DNA of 64,000 nt from Lactobacillus johnsonii (GCF_013487865.1 NZ_CP047409.1:1922001-1986000); one strand, 5' to 3'. Numbered from the stretch's first letter, positions 48,980-58,452 are shown. Program-made: numbers and translations. Notes: generated from the letters alone by a model not told the origin.

Positions 48980-49876
48980 ATGAAAAGAATAATTAAAGTT
49001 GGTGCTTTAGCAGCAAGTAGCTTTTCCTTATTATTTTTAGCTGGTTGCTCTCCAAATAATAAGGAAGTTGCACAATATGGCGATAAAAAAATATCGCAGG
49101 AGCAATTTTATCAGGAACTAAAGAGCTCTCCGACTAGCAAAACAATTCTAGCTAATATGTTGATCTACGGGGCTCTTAAAGAAGCATACGGAAGCAAGCT
49201 TAATAAAGATCAGGTAGAAGCCGACTATAATAGTTACAAAAAAAGATATGGTTCTCAATTCGATTCCTTTTTAAAAGAAAACTCCTATACAAAAAAATCG
49301 TTTAAACAAATGATTGAATTAAATTATCTAAGTAAAATTGCTTTAAAAAAGCAGATGAAGCCAACCACTTCCCAATTAAAAGAAGAGTGGAAAGATTATC
49401 AACCGAAGATCACAGTTCAGCATATTTCAACTACTAGCCGTGATACAGCAAATACAGTTATTGAGAAACTTAATAATGGTGAAAGCTTTGCTAATTTAGC
49501 TAGTAAATATTCCGTCGATAGTCTAACCAGTTCCAATGGTGGAAAATTGTCCGCTTTTGATATGCAAAATAGACGGTACGATTCTACTTTCAAAAAGGCC
49601 GCCTATAAATTAAAAAATGATGAATATACCAAAGAACCTATCAAAGTTACAAATGGTTATGAAGTCATTAAAATGATTAATCATCCTAAAAAGGGTAACT
49701 TTGCTGATAAGCAAAAAGAATTAACTGAAGCAATTTATAATAAATGGGCTAGCAACTCTAGAATGATGAATAATGTTATCAGTCAAGTATTAAAGGAACA
49801 GCACGTATCAATTAAAGACAAAGATTTAGAATCAGCTCTTGATATGTATAAAGGTTCCAATAAAGCAAATTTTTAA
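48980..49876 (+). CDS. prtM: PrsA/PrtM-type foldase lipoprotein (parvulin peptidyl-prolyl isomerase)
   Basis: 298 residues: a lipoprotein signal with lipobox LAGC, an N-terminal chaperone part and a central parvulin domain ([49 protein letters not shown]). ATG 48980 follows GGAGG. It lies divergent from the cell-envelope proteinase, the classic prtP-prtM layout, and PrtM is needed for proteinase maturation. As an intact foldase it may serve other secreted proteins while prtP is broken. Confidence 0.88.
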   Translation: MKRIIKVGALAASSFSLLFLAGCSPNNKEVAQYGDKKISQEQFYQELKSSPTSKTILANMLIYGALKEAYGSKLNKDQVEADYNSYKKRYGSQFDSFLKENSYTKKSFKQMIELNYLSKIALKKQMKPTTSQLKEEWKDYQPKITVQHISTTSRDTANTVIEKLNNGESFANLASKYSVDSLTSSNGGKLSAFDMQNRRYDSTFKKAAYKLKNDEYTKEPIKVTNGYEVIKMINHPKKGNFADKQKELTEAIYNKWASNSRMMNNVISQVLKEQHVSIKDKDLESALDMYKGSNKANF

Positions 49877-49901
49877 ATACTAAGAATTAATAATATATAG
49901 A

Positions 49902-49953
49902 AAAAACTCTATTAAATTTTGGTGTTAATAAGCCTCGATTTAATAGAGTTTTT
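49902..49953. terminator. Terminator of prtM
   Basis: 16-base perfect arms AAAAACTCTATTAAAT / ATTTAATAGAGTTTTT with a 20-base loop; also oriented for the convergent gene. Confidence 0.8.
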
Positions 49954-50048
49954 AATTTGAATTAAGATTTTTAAAGGATTAAACGCAAAATTGCTTAAAT
50001 GCAATTTTAAAAGATATTTTTGATTAAAAAGATTTAAATCATATTAGT

Positions 50049-50540
50049 TTATAAGAAATACCAGCAGACCCTTTGTGGACGCATCATATAAGAGTAGTAA
50101 TAATTTAAAAAATTATAGTCTCTATAATATGAGTAAGAACCAAAGTAAGAGTATGAGTAGTATACTCTCACACTAATTGAAACATAGTAATATCTAGTAG
50201 ATGATGTTGGGGCTGTAGCGGCTGTGCCTGCTGTCGGAGCTGTGGCAGCGATGCCCGCTGTTGGGGCTGTAGCGGCCGTGCCTGCTGTCGGAGCTGTGGC
50301 GGCTGTGCCTGCTGTCGGAGCTGTGGCGGCTGTGCCTGCTGTCGGGGCTGTAGCGGCTGTGCCCGCTATATTTGCTGTAAGTGGAGCAGTTTCTCTTACA
50401 TCAGCTGTTTCTGCAACTAAGCCTATATTGTGTTCATCTTGTAAGTTATTATCATTTTCAGCTGCCTTCGCCTTACCGGTATTTAAGGTAAAAGCCATTA
50501 ATAATGCTGCTGTAGTCAGAGCTAATCTATACTTTTTCAT
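50049..50540 (-). CDS. Secreted Ala/Thr/Pro nonapeptide-repeat protein with tyrosine-rich tail
   Basis: 163 residues. Residues 1-27 are a signal peptide (MKKYRLALTTAALLMAF..., cleavage after AKA). A short acidic part follows, then six tandem copies of AGTAATAPT (residues 59-112; one has AGI) and a 51-residue tail with 15 Tyr (RYYYVSISVRVYYSYSYFG...) that ends RVCWYFL. It has no LPxTG or other anchor. I recognise no family. The Thr/Pro repeats look suited to O-glycosylation, and a glycosyltransferase gene lies directly upstream in the same direction with one base between them. The tail could form a sticky or amyloid-like surface. Functions are inference. Confidence 0.75.
   Translation of the reverse strand: MKKYRLALTTAALLMAFTLNTGKAKAAENDNNLQDEHNIGLVAETADVRETAPLTANIAGTAATAPTAGTAATAPTAGTAATAPTAGTAATAPTAGIAATAPTAGTAATAPTSSTRYYYVSISVRVYYSYSYFGSYSYYRDYNFLNYYYSYMMRPQRVCWYFL
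50205..50366 (-). repeat. Six tandem 27-base repeats coding AGTAATAPT
   Basis: Six units of 27 bases, rich in GC (GCC, GCG, ACA and CCG-type codons) in a strongly AT-rich genome. Units differ by a few silent changes and one Ile. Copy number may vary between strains. Confidence 0.9.
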
Positions 50541-50541
50541 T

Positions 50542-51832
50542 TTATTTTTTCCTCTTTAATTTATCTTCACCATGAGTTGTTTTTACCCAATATGAGTTGC
50601 CACGTATTTTCTTATAAAAAGCGATAATTATAGAAATATATAACAACAAATTATATATTGGAAAAGCTATCAGCATACTTGCCATTAATACGTACTGCTT
50701 AGACAATGTTAATTTCCAATATTTCCATCCCAAGTAGCCACACCAAATTATGTTAATACTTATCAGTAGAACTAGTAAGCGCCAATGTCCCTCTGCATTA
50801 ACGCTCACAAATCCAAGGACTATCAAGTGACTTGCCCCAGTAATTAACGTAATTATTGGTAAAATCATGTAGAAAGTCATTTCACATTTTGCTCTTAAAT
50901 TAAGATTGTCGTTAGATATTATTTTTCCCCAATAATTTACTAAGCAATCTAATCCGCCCTGCACCCATCTACTTCGTTGTCTAATAAAAGCTATAGGATG
51001 ACTTACGGCTTTCTGAAGCACCACGATATCGTGAGCATACAGAGTCTTTTTTTCCATTCAAAAGAAAACGTGTACTAAATTCAAAATCTTCAAGTAAAGC
51101 ATTTCCCCAAGGTCGATTAGTATCAACTGCACTTGCACGAATACATTGACCATTTCCAGAAGCTGCTGCATTAGAGATGATATTTCGTGTATTTTGGATC
51201 CAATCATTAATTAAGGCAAACTCTATATCCTGTAAAATATGTAGCCAATTAGTTATCTTTATCATACCTACTCTAGTCTGCAAAAGATCTAAATTTTCAT
51301 CTACAGAGAAGTACTGTAAAATCTTTCGATAGCCTTTTGCTGTCATATAGGCATCTGCATCCATAACTTCGATAATCAAGTATCGAGGATCATAATTATT
51401 CTGTGAAATGAGTCGACTATAGGCCCAATTAAGAGCTTCACCTTTACCAATTTGTGCATTTGGCTTTTTTCGCTCAAGCAACTTAACTCGATCAGTTTTT
51501 TCTTGAGATATTACCATCTTAGTAATAGACGACGTTTTATCGGAAGAATCGTCATCAATAATTACCATTTCAACCTGAGAAAGTCCTGCCGTACTTTTTA
51601 AAAATTGTTTTATTGTTCGACTAATTACCGCCTCTTCATTCATTGCGGGAACTAATACTACTAAATGATACTTAGGATCAATTTTGCTTATATTTTTTGA
51701 TAAGAAAGATTTAGCATTTTTACCCCATATTATTAATAAAACAACCCAAAGTACATAAATAAAAATCCCCGTTGCTGAAATATCAAAAATAATAGACTCT
51801 ATTTTTGATCACTTCCTAACAGACAAGTCATT
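50542..51832 (-). pseudogene. Family 2 processive-type glycosyltransferase, broken by two A-run frameshifts
   Basis: Rejoined, it is about 430 residues: an N-terminal span (IFIYVLWVVLLIIW), a GT-A domain with MVIIDDDSSD, EVMDADAY, LLEDFEF and RQRSRWVQGG (D, DxD, ED, QxxRW), then three C-terminal spans. This is the layout of PgaC/HasA/BcsA-like polymerising enzymes. ATG 51832 (MTCLLGSDQK) lies just past the stop of the collagen-like gene. The frame is lost at an A5 run (51802-51806, needs A6) and again at an A7 run (51047-51053, needs A6). Each correction restores a continuous family sequence. It may be decayed, phase-variable or misread. Confidence 0.82.
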
Positions 51833-52207
51833 TTACTTAACTCGAATTGCTATAGGAGCCGTCGCCGCAGTTGCAGCTGTAGCGGCCGTTGGGGCTGTGG
51901 GCGCAGTTGCAGCAAGAGACCCTTTGGCAGGAATGCCGAGTTTGCCCGGGATACCTGGTTTTCCTGGAATTCCAGGCTTGCCTGGGATAGCTGGAATAAT
52001 AATCTATTTACCATCAGTTACTCCACCTTTAGCAGTTTCTGCCACTTTACCTAGAGAAGCTGTTTCTGCCACTGATGCTTTGGAAGCTGTTCTTGCTGTT
52101 TCACCTGAGGTTAAACTATTTGCTATTACCTGATAAACATCAAGTTGACCTAAGATAATTACTGTACCTAAAGCAAAAACTATCTTTTTCCAGTTCTTAA
52201 TCTTCAT
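51833..52207 (-). pseudogene. Secreted collagen-like small protein interrupted by an in-frame TAG
   Basis: ATG 52207 follows TAGGAGGG and opens a signal peptide (MKIKNWKKIVFALGTVIILG...). A Thr/Ala/Ser/Lys-rich part (SVAETASLGKVAETAKGG) leads to TAG at 52004-52006. The same frame continues IIIPAIPGKPGIPGKPGIP and GKLGIPAKGSLAA (Gly-X-Y-like triplets), then AATAPTAPTAATAATAATAP, and ends IRVK at 51833. Its Ala/Thr/Pro end echoes the nonapeptide repeats of the protein at 50049. A single base change would restore 124 residues. It heads the cluster and overlaps the glycosyltransferase start closely. Confidence 0.7.
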
Positions 52208-52238
52208 CTTTATTCCCTCCTACGCTATTACAAGCGTT

Positions 52239-52267
52239 ATGTTATCACTTCACTTTTTCTAATTCAA
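52239..52267 (-). promoter_or_regulatory. Likely promoter of the secreted-protein/glycosyltransferase cluster
   Basis: On the minus strand, TTGAAT, a 17-base spacer and TAACAT. A small leader hairpin (ACGCT / AGCGT) sits between it and the ribosome-binding site. Confidence 0.5.
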
Positions 52268-52548
52268 TGTTATTTATAATAATATTTTGATGTTATTAAC
52301 AGATTATTATAATCACTATTTGTAATTCATAATATCTGGAATGATCTAGTGTTGTCTTTAGCTAATCATATATGTGGAAAGAATTAACAGAATATATATT
52401 CAAAATTCACTTTCTCATCAGTACGTTTATTTTAAAGTGCTTTATCTTACTTAACTTGTTTTTTATTTAAGTTATTTTCGTTATATAACAGTCCTTAGAT
52501 TATAGTTATTTTTATTATTTTAATTACTCCTTTGCTATTTTGAAGCAC
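52268..52548. other. AT-rich gap, no gene seen
   Basis: About 280 bases of very AT-rich DNA upstream of the cluster promoter. No open frame with a ribosome-binding site, no RNA gene and no repeat was recognised. Confidence 0.6.
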
Positions 52549-52580
52549 AAAAAAAACCGAGACTCATTTCTGAATCTCGG
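52549..52580 (-). terminator. Terminator of the APC permease gene
   Basis: On the minus strand, CCGAGATTCA / TGAGTCTCGG arms (one mismatch) followed by eight T. Confidence 0.85.
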
Positions 52581-52608
52581 AAGTAATAGTTTATTCTAAA
52601 TATCTAAT

Positions 52609-54090
52609 TTATTCTTTAATCTCGACCATATCTTCTTCTTCACGTTTTTGTTCAATCTTACGGAGCCATGGTAAGACAAAACCTAAACCAAAGAGTACTA
52701 CAACAGTAATAATATTCATCCATAGTTGATGAGTAAATGCTTTTGTACCAACTGCAACGTTTTGTGGAATGAATCCTAAAGTTGCACAAACAAAAGTAAA
52801 GAGTAAGCACCAAAAACCAACAGTTAATGCACCAGTCTTATTTTTAATAAATACATAGCTAGAGTGGTATTTATCTTGATGCATTCTCATTGCTACAAAT
52901 GCAAAGAACACCCAACAAGTCTTATATGGTGAAATAATACCGTTAACGTTCAAAAGCCAGTTATAAATAGTATTGATGTTTGGTAAAGTACCAGTCAAAA
53001 GAAGTAAGAATAAGCTGAGTCCTACAGTAAAAGTATAACTGTGAATTGGACGACCGTTCTTGTTCTTCTTGGTCAACCATTTTGGCATGAATTTTTCGCC
53101 AACATCTCCGGCAAATACACGACTTGACGCATCTAGTAATACGGCAAGTTGAGCCATCATAAAGATAGCTTGAACAACTGCGAAAATGTACATCAAGACC
53201 TTACCCATTCCTAAACTTTCACCCAAAAGTTGGAAAGCGTAGTAAGGACCATTCATCTTAAAGTCGTGTGGAATCTTGTGAGCGTTAAAGAACATAGCAA
53301 GTGCTAAGGTTCCAAAGATAGTCAAGAATCCTGTCATAATTGCAAGCATCCACATTGCCTTAGGAAAGTCACGTTTAGGATTCTTCATTTGTTGCACGTA
53401 TGGTGCAGCTAATTCTGCACCTGACATAGCAAAGATCAAAAGACCAGTAGTTGAGAAGTAATTCAAACTAAATGATGGCTTAAATGCGCCCCAGTTAAAT
53501 GGTTGAGTTGCAATGTGGTGTCCATGCATTACTGACCAAGCAGCAAGCAAAACAAAGAGCATGGACATAATGAACATAGCTCCCCCACCAATTAAGGAAA
53601 GGATTTCTAGTGAGTTACGCAACTTATTTTCGAGTAAGATAAAGATCAAAATGATCACAAAAGTTAAAATTCCGAACCAGAACGTTGACATCTTTTTGTC
53701 TAAACTATTGTTACCAAAGATTATCCAACTGAAAGACACGATAACTGAGTTTGACACGTCAACGATATATGGCACACTCTGAACCCAATACATCCATGAG
53801 GTCCAATAGCCTAAAGTATCATTAGTACTTCTTCTTACCCAAGAAGCAAGACCACCATCCTGATTATCAAAAGTCAAACTCATCTGACTACTAATCAATG
53901 CGTAAGGAATAACATAAGTAAATAGCAGAAAAATCCAAGAAATTACAACTGAAAGACCTTGGTTTTGAAATGGATAGAAGATATTTTCAAAACTAATAAT
54001 CGTTACAAAGTCTATCAATGCAATAACTGGCCAACTCATATAGTGCTTTTTATTCGGTTCTAAATCATTAAAGACATCTGGTTTATCCAA
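52609..54090 (-). CDS. APC-family amino acid/polyamine permease
   Basis: 493 residues, about 12 spans, with the family segment SGAELAAPYVQQMKNPKRDFPKA and a charged C-terminus. It is divergent from the ornithine-type decarboxylase gene, so exchange of ornithine for putrescine is a reasonable guess. It also resembles glutamate/GABA-type antiporters, and specificity cannot be read directly. Confidence 0.75.
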   Translation of the reverse strand: MDKPDVFNDLEPNKKHYMSWPVIALIDFVTIISFENIFYPFQNQGLSVVISWIFLLFTYVIPYALISSQMSLTFDNQDGGLASWVRRSTNDTLGYWTSWMYWVQSVPYIVDVSNSVIVSFSWIIFGNNSLDKKMSTFWFGILTFVIILIFILLENKLRNSLEILSLIGGGAMFIMSMLFVLLAAWSVMHGHHIATQPFNWGAFKPSFSLNYFSTTGLLIFAMSGAELAAPYVQQMKNPKRDFPKAMWMLAIMTGFLTIFGTLALAMFFNAHKIPHDFKMNGPYYAFQLLGESLGMGKVLMYIFAVVQAIFMMAQLAVLLDASSRVFAGDVGEKFMPKWLTKKNKNGRPIHSYTFTVGLSLFLLLLTGTLPNINTIYNWLLNVNGIISPYKTCWVFFAFVAMRMHQDKYHSSYVFIKNKTGALTVGFWCLLFTFVCATLGFIPQNVAVGTKAFTHQLWMNIITVVVLFGLGFVLPWLRKIEQKREEEDMVEIKE

Positions 54091-54333
54091 TTTTTAAATT
54101 CCCTCCAAAATTAAAATATTTATCTAAATCCAATGTCTCAAATTTGGAGGTTTTAAAACTATCATCAAAGTATTTAAATCCACTTGTAGAAATCCTCTAT
54201 AAATCGCTATAATTTATGCCGTAGTCTACTTGCAAATCAAACTGCGTACAAAAACGTTCGCACAAAATTATAAGGATTTATAAAAAATTTGCAAGTCTAT
54301 TTTAGAAAATATATAGGAAAACAAGGTGATTAA

Positions 54334-56433
54334 ATGAATTTTCTAAAAATTGCGTTAAGCAATCAACTAAAAAATAATGATTTTAATTCATGGCAAACTA
54401 CTAATTTGAACGATGAAATTCAAGCTAGTGAACTTGCCGCTATTGTTGTAGCAGAGACTGATAAAAGTAGTCTTAAAACTGCTCAAGATTTACAAAAAAA
54501 ATCAGGGCTTGGAATTCCTATTATTAAAGTTTCACATGAAACAATTTCTAATAATGAAAAAAATCAAATAATCGATGCCGCAAATCAATATACATCAGAA
54601 ATGGTTCCTGGATTTTTAACTGATTTGGTCAATTTTGCAGAAGATCGTCCAGTTAGTTTTACTACACCAGGTCATCATAATGGCTTATATTACGAAAAAC
54701 ATCCGGCGGGAGTAGTATTTAATCGCTTCTTTGGTAAAAACCTCATGTTTGCTGATACCAGTGATACAGTACCAGAATTAGGCGATACCATGACCCACGA
54801 AGGAACACCTTTAACTGCTGAGCAAAAAGCCGCCGAAACTTACCACGCCGACAAAGTTTATTTCTGTACTAATGGAACAACGAGTGCAAATTCAATTTGT
54901 GCAAGTGCTCTATTAACCAAAGATGACTTAGTTCTTTTTGATCGAAATAATCATAAATCCCTCTATAACAGTGCCTTAGTAATGACTGGTGCCAAACCAG
55001 TATATATTCCAACCGATCGTAATGCGCTTGGATTAATTGGAGAAATGGATCCTAACTTCTTAAGTGAAGAAAAAATTCGCGCTGAAATTGCTAAAGTTGA
55101 CCCTGAAAAAGCTAAAGCTAAGCGTCCATTTAGACTAGCTATCATTCAATCAGAGACATATGATGGACTCTTTTATGACGCGAAGTGGATGATTGATAAA
55201 ATTGGTAAACTATGCGATTACATTCTTTTTGATTGTGCTTGGGGTGGATTCGAACAGTTTGTTCCAATTATGAATCACCTGTCTCCCCTCAACTTAGACT
55301 GTGGGCCAGAAGATCCGGGTATTTTAGTAACTCAATCACTTCATAAACAACAAGCTGGGATGGGCCAAGCCTCACAAATTTTGAAAAAGGATGCTCATAT
55401 TAAAGGCCAGAAACGTTACGTTGATCATAAACACTTTAACCACGCTTATCTTAAATTTGTTACATCAAGTTACTCTTATCCCCTTTATGCCTCACTCACC
55501 GTTAACTCATATTTAACCAGCGGTGAGGGTAATAAAAAATGGTGGGACCGAATCTTACGCTTAGGAATTGAATGGCGGAAAGAATTAATTAAAAAATCAA
55601 AATTATTTAAGCCACTAGTAATTGATAATTTTGAAAATATTAGTACTGATGAGTTAGCTACAAATGAAAAGTACTGGAATTTAGATTCCACTAATCTTTG
55701 GCATGGATTTAGCAAAATTGCGCCTGGTCAGGCCATGATCGATCCTCTAAAAATTACTGTTGTAACTCCTGGAATTGATGTTAAAAATGCAAAATATGAA
55801 GAAACAGGAATTCCTGGACCAGTTGTCGCAGAATTTCTAATGGAGAAGCGGATTATTCGCGCAAAAGATGACCTATATTCTCTTCTTTTCTTATTAACGC
55901 CGGGAGATACGAAAGCTGAATTAGCTATCTTACTAAATGCATTCTTAGAATTTGAGCAGTACTATAACGAGGATGCACCTCTAGAAAAAGTGCTCCCTAA
56001 GCTAACCAAAGTATATGGTGATCGCTACAAAGGTTATACTTTAAAACAGCTTTGCCAAGAAATGCATGAATATTACCGGGGAAATAATACCTTTACCCTC
56101 CAGCAAGAATTATTTGCTAAACCAGACATGCAAAATTATCAAATGACTCCCGAGCATGCTGACTATCTCTTCATGAAAAATGAAAGTGAATTAGTTAACT
56201 TAGAGGATATTAAAGGTCGAATTGCGGCTGAAGGTGCCTTACCCTATCCACCAGGGGTGTTCATTGTTGCGCCCGGCGAAAAATGGAGCAATATTGATCA
56301 AAAATATTTTGAAGTTTTAGTAGGTGCTATCGAGCGTTTCCCAGGCTTTGTACCTGAAATTCAGGGAGTCTACTGGGATCAAAAATCAGATGGTAAAATA
56401 AGAGTACAAGCAGAAGTATTAAAGGAGAATTAG
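54334..56433 (+). CDS. PLP-dependent Orn/Lys/Arg decarboxylase, probable ornithine decarboxylase
   Basis: 699 residues with the full group III decarboxylase layout: an N-terminal wing domain, FTTPGHHNGLYY, MTHEGTPLTAEQKAAE, CTNGTTSANSI, FDCAWGGF and the PLP lysine in TQSLHKQQAGMGQAS, then the C-terminal domain. Length and motifs fit the inducible ornithine decarboxylase of lactobacilli, which makes putrescine and consumes protons for acid resistance. A lysine or arginine substrate cannot be excluded. The next gene starts two bases after the stop. Confidence 0.85.
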   Translation: MNFLKIALSNQLKNNDFNSWQTTNLNDEIQASELAAIVVAETDKSSLKTAQDLQKKSGLGIPIIKVSHETISNNEKNQIIDAANQYTSEMVPGFLTDLVNFAEDRPVSFTTPGHHNGLYYEKHPAGVVFNRFFGKNLMFADTSDTVPELGDTMTHEGTPLTAEQKAAETYHADKVYFCTNGTTSANSICASALLTKDDLVLFDRNNHKSLYNSALVMTGAKPVYIPTDRNALGLIGEMDPNFLSEEKIRAEIAKVDPEKAKAKRPFRLAIIQSETYDGLFYDAKWMIDKIGKLCDYILFDCAWGGFEQFVPIMNHLSPLNLDCGPEDPGILVTQSLHKQQAGMGQASQILKKDAHIKGQKRYVDHKHFNHAYLKFVTSSYSYPLYASLTVNSYLTSGEGNKKWWDRILRLGIEWRKELIKKSKLFKPLVIDNFENISTDELATNEKYWNLDSTNLWHGFSKIAPGQAMIDPLKITVVTPGIDVKNAKYEETGIPGPVVAEFLMEKRIIRAKDDLYSLLFLLTPGDTKAELAILLNAFLEFEQYYNEDAPLEKVLPKLTKVYGDRYKGYTLKQLCQEMHEYYRGNNTFTLQQELFAKPDMQNYQMTPEHADYLFMKNESELVNLEDIKGRIAAEGALPYPPGVFIVAPGEKWSNIDQKYFEVLVGAIERFPGFVPEIQGVYWDQKSDGKIRVQAEVLKEN

Positions 56434-56435
56434 TA

Positions 56436-57704
56436 ATGGTTTTATCTTGGAAAGAAAACTTACCAACCGAATTAAAGGAAAAAGTCGATAAAGTCGATAA
56501 AATGATTGAACCTCGTCTAGAAGAAATTGATGAGCAAGTATTCTATAACCAACAACGTGTTTTGGATATATTTAGAAAGCATCGTGTTGGAGAAGAAGAT
56601 TTAGTGCCTTCTACTGGTTACGGTTATGATGATGTTGGCCGTGATAAACTAGAAGCAATGTATGCCGACTATTTCAAAACCGATGATGCATTAGTACGCC
56701 CTCAATTCTCTTCAGCAACTCATGCTATTGCTGTTGGTCTATTTAGTATGCTCCGCCCTGGCGATACGCTCTACTACTTAACTGGTATGCCATATGACAC
56801 TATTCAAGAAGTTATTGGCTTAGCTGGTGACAAACCAGGCAACATGAAAGAATGGGGTATTGACTTTAAGCACACTGATTTACTTGATAACGGTGAAGTT
56901 GACTATGAACAAGCTAGAAAAGACTTGCAAGATCCAAAAATTAAAGTTGTAACTATTCAACGTTCTCTTGGTTACGCTGTTCGTGCAAGCTTTACAATGG
57001 AAAAAATCAAGAAGATGCTTAAGTTTATTAAAGAAGTTCGTCCAGACGTAAAAATCTTCGTTGATAATTGTTACGGCGAATTTTCTGAATCAGAAGAACC
57101 AACTTTCTATGGTGCTGATATGATGGCGGGTTCTCTATTTAAGAATGCAGGTGCCGGAATCGTTAAAGCGGGTGCCTTCCTTGTTGGTAAAAAAGATCTC
57201 ATTGAAGGAGCAGGCTCACGCCTTAACGTCCCTGGTGCTGGTAAAGGAGAAGGCGCTACATGGGGCTATTTAAGAGACATGTATCAAGGATTCTTTATGG
57301 CAGCTCACACTACTGGGGAAGCCTTAAAGGGTATGATTTATACTGCTGCTCTTTGTGAAGAAATGGGAATGAAAGTTGCACCTAAGTGGAATGATCCAAG
57401 AACTGATATCGTTCAAACTGTAACCTTCGGCGAACCAGATCCAATGGTTAAGTTCTGTGCTGCTATTCAACACTATTCACCAATGAACTCATTTGTTGAT
57501 CCTATTCCATATCACCAAGATGGTTACGAAGATGACGTTGTTATGGCCTCAGGAAGCTTTACTGAAGGTTCTACGATCGAATTATCTTCAGACGGTCCAA
57601 TGCGTCCGCCATACCGTCTTTACGTACAAGGTGGTCTTTCTTATGCCCATGACAAGATTGCCATCACTCATGCTGTAGAAGAAACTTTCTATAAAAAAGA
57701 TTAG
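56436..57704 (+). CDS. PLP-dependent 'aluminum resistance'/methionine gamma-lyase-like protein
   Basis: 422 residues of the YnbB family (fold type I PLP enzymes, COG4100): FYNQQRVLDIFRKHRVGEED, STGYGYDDVGRDKLE, RPQFSSATHAIAVGLF, VDNCYGEFSE and the likely PLP lysine in GSLFKNAGAGIVKAGAF. The physiological reaction is unsettled in the family. It is coupled to the decarboxylase (two-base gap), an arrangement that suggests they work together or share regulation. Confidence 0.85.
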   Translation: MVLSWKENLPTELKEKVDKVDKMIEPRLEEIDEQVFYNQQRVLDIFRKHRVGEEDLVPSTGYGYDDVGRDKLEAMYADYFKTDDALVRPQFSSATHAIAVGLFSMLRPGDTLYYLTGMPYDTIQEVIGLAGDKPGNMKEWGIDFKHTDLLDNGEVDYEQARKDLQDPKIKVVTIQRSLGYAVRASFTMEKIKKMLKFIKEVRPDVKIFVDNCYGEFSESEEPTFYGADMMAGSLFKNAGAGIVKAGAFLVGKKDLIEGAGSRLNVPGAGKGEGATWGYLRDMYQGFFMAAHTTGEALKGMIYTAALCEEMGMKVAPKWNDPRTDIVQTVTFGEPDPMVKFCAAIQHYSPMNSFVDPIPYHQDGYEDDVVMASGSFTEGSTIELSSDGPMRPPYRLYVQGGLSYAHDKIAITHAVEETFYKKD

Positions 57705-57721
57705 TACATATTAGTATCCTT

Positions 57722-57759
57722 AAAAACGGTCAGTGAACATCATCCACTGACCGTTTTTT
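57722..57759. terminator. Terminator after the decarboxylase operon
   Basis: Perfect 13-base stem AAAACGGTCAGTG / CACTGACCGTTTT with a 9-base loop and T run, between convergent genes. Confidence 0.9.
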
Positions 57760-57774
57760 GGTCTCTTTATTAAG

Positions 57775-58188
57775 TTAATGCAAAATCATTTTTTCTTTAG
57801 TCTCTTCTACAAATCCACGACTCCGATATAATCTTTTCGCCTTGATATTTGTGGAAAAGACCTCTAAAAAAGCGGGACGTTCTAAGCAAGGAATTACAGT
57901 ATCCAGTAATTTACCACCAATTCCTCTTCCTTGAAATTCATTTAACACATAAATATAGCCTAGTTCGTTTTCTCTAAAAGCCACAAAACCTACTATTTTG
58001 CTATCAATCACAGCCACATAAATTGTTTCCGAAAACAGTTCCTCTTTATACACTGCCACTTCAAGTGGAGCATACAGATCAACCGCATTACCTACAATTA
58101 ATTCTTGCATTCTGGCTTGATCATGTACTTTGCATAATTGAACATAGTCTATATTTTTATATTTTCTAATAATTACTTCTTCTGACAT
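57775..58188 (-). CDS. GNAT-family N-acetyltransferase
   Basis: 137 residues with the acetyl-CoA-binding motif VLNEFQGRGIGGKLLD (Q/RxxGxG/A) near residue 90 and the typical end KRLYRSRGFVEETKEKMIL. The substrate is unknown. A perfect 8-base hairpin (58214-58221 / 58229-58236) lies in its upstream region. Confidence 0.85.
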   Translation of the reverse strand: MSEEVIIRKYKNIDYVQLCKVHDQARMQELIVGNAVDLYAPLEVAVYKEELFSETIYVAVIDSKIVGFVAFRENELGYIYVLNEFQGRGIGGKLLDTVIPCLERPAFLEVFSTNIKAKRLYRSRGFVEETKEKMILH

Positions 58189-58452
58189 AACTAACCTAAT
58201 TTCTATTTAAAACATCAGGAGAAATAAACTCCTGATTAATGACTAAATTGGCTAGCTTTTCTACGTAATCTCATTATCTTACCTGCTTTCTTATTTTTAA
58301 CAATGTTAATATGTTATTAATATCATTGTCAATATTTAATTTAAAATTAATATATTTTTGCACCAATTAAATTTTTTTGTTAGGGTGGAAGATATACTTA
58401 TATTTTTTAAGGAGGACTTTTTCGAGTTAATCTAAGTGCTTTAACTCATATT

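Noticed and set aside
50205..50366. Regular 27-base repeats as a CRISPR array
   Set aside because: The units are directly joined without spacers and code for an in-frame peptide repeat; no cas genes are present.
50224..50559. Plus-strand frame reading an elastin-like repeat (PAVGAVAAV)
   Set aside because: It is the exact complement of the AGTAATAPT repeat gene. It has no ribosome-binding site or signal peptide, and the minus-strand gene has both.
51897..52133. Plus-strand frame with GIPGFPGIPGLPG collagen-like text
   Set aside because: Mirror of the minus-strand collagen-like gene. It lacks a ribosome-binding site and secretion signal; Gly/Pro codons are each other's complements, so both strands look collagen-like.
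58201..58260. Hairpin ATCAGGAG / CTCCTGAT as a terminator
   Set aside because: No adequate T tract on either side, and no gene ends there in a matching direction.
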